This document shows positions 11,526 through 11,618 of a stretch of DNA of 11,618 nucleotides, in pieces; the first letter of the stretch is position 1, and every line of letters starts with the position of its first letter. This DNA is from an uncultured Clostridia bacterium (lineage in GTDB: Bacteria > Bacillota_A > Clostridia > TANB77 > CAG-508), in assembly GCA_944388685.1 (NCBI GenBank), contig CALXJS010000049.1, positions 1 to 11,618 on the forward strand, written 5' to 3'. The translations under genes and the position numbers were made by a program. The notes beneath the pieces are model-generated. The model was not told the DNA's origin. It worked only from the letters and a program-made list of their open reading frames with translations, and searched no databases.

Positions 11526-11618
11526 ATTTTTTTATTAGGACGTATGAGTTTTTTTGGCTGGGGAATTCCCTAGATTTCAATATTTTTAAGTTCCAAGTTA
11601 TAATTTGATTCAAATTTC
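11526..11618. other. Region upstream of the structured RNA promoter, no gene seen
   Basis: There is no reading frame of note. GGGAATTCCC (11561-11570) is a perfect palindrome inside the near-palindrome CTGGGGAATTCCCTAG, about 35 bp upstream of the -35, a possible regulator site or the remains of an upstream terminator. AATTTGATTCAAATT lies at the right edge. Confidence 0.4.

Noticed and set aside
1..11618. CRISPR array, tRNA or rRNA genes
   Set aside because: No regularly spaced direct repeats and no tRNA or rRNA signatures were seen on either strand.

Overview
The window reads as AT-rich chromosomal DNA of a low-GC Firmicute, most likely a Clostridia-type bacterium. The grounds are A/T-ending codons, strong AGGAGG-type ribosome sites, sigma-A promoters often with an extended -10 (TGn), U-tailed intrinsic terminators, the standard code, and a mix of housekeeping genes with an agr quorum-sensing pair. 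I cannot name the species. Nearly everything is on the minus strand; only two small membrane-protein genes are on the plus strand.

Layout from left to right. 1-247 is a hairpin-rich non-coding stretch downstream of agr, with a terminator. 248-1136 is an agrB-agrD pair (minus): a processing membrane protease plus a 39-aa cyclic-peptide precursor, with tandem 21-bp repeats next to the promoter that look like LytTR (AgrA-type) sites. Any agrC/agrA would lie beyond the left edge. 1201-2921 holds two RNA-modification genes, an RluA-type pseudouridine synthase and an RlmI/RlmK-type methyltransferase. 3020-3211 is a 63-aa single-span membrane protein. 3341-4060 holds two monocistronic plus-strand genes for 62- and 58-aa membrane peptides, each with its own promoter, structured leader and terminator. 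uvrC (4063-6024) converges on them.

Between uvrC and the next gene is a 304-bp foldback element (6113-6416) with three nested inverted repeats. Then come two genes I cannot firmly name: a 281-aa protein resembling a reduced, probably non-catalytic aldehyde-dehydrogenase fold, and a 942-aa helical, soluble protein. hpt (purine salvage) follows at 10352-10870.

The most striking region is 10990-11525 (minus). A near-consensus promoter is followed by about 500 nt made almost entirely of short perfect hairpins plus a multibranch closing stem, ending in a terminator. I read it as a large structured non-coding RNA, similar in size and style to the ornate large bacterial RNAs (ROOL/OLE class), but family membership is unproven. 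A 52-codon reading frame with a good ribosome site lies inside it and is the main alternative reading. The genes do not form one pathway; the accessory interest lies in the agr pair, the peptide genes, the foldback element and the structured RNA.
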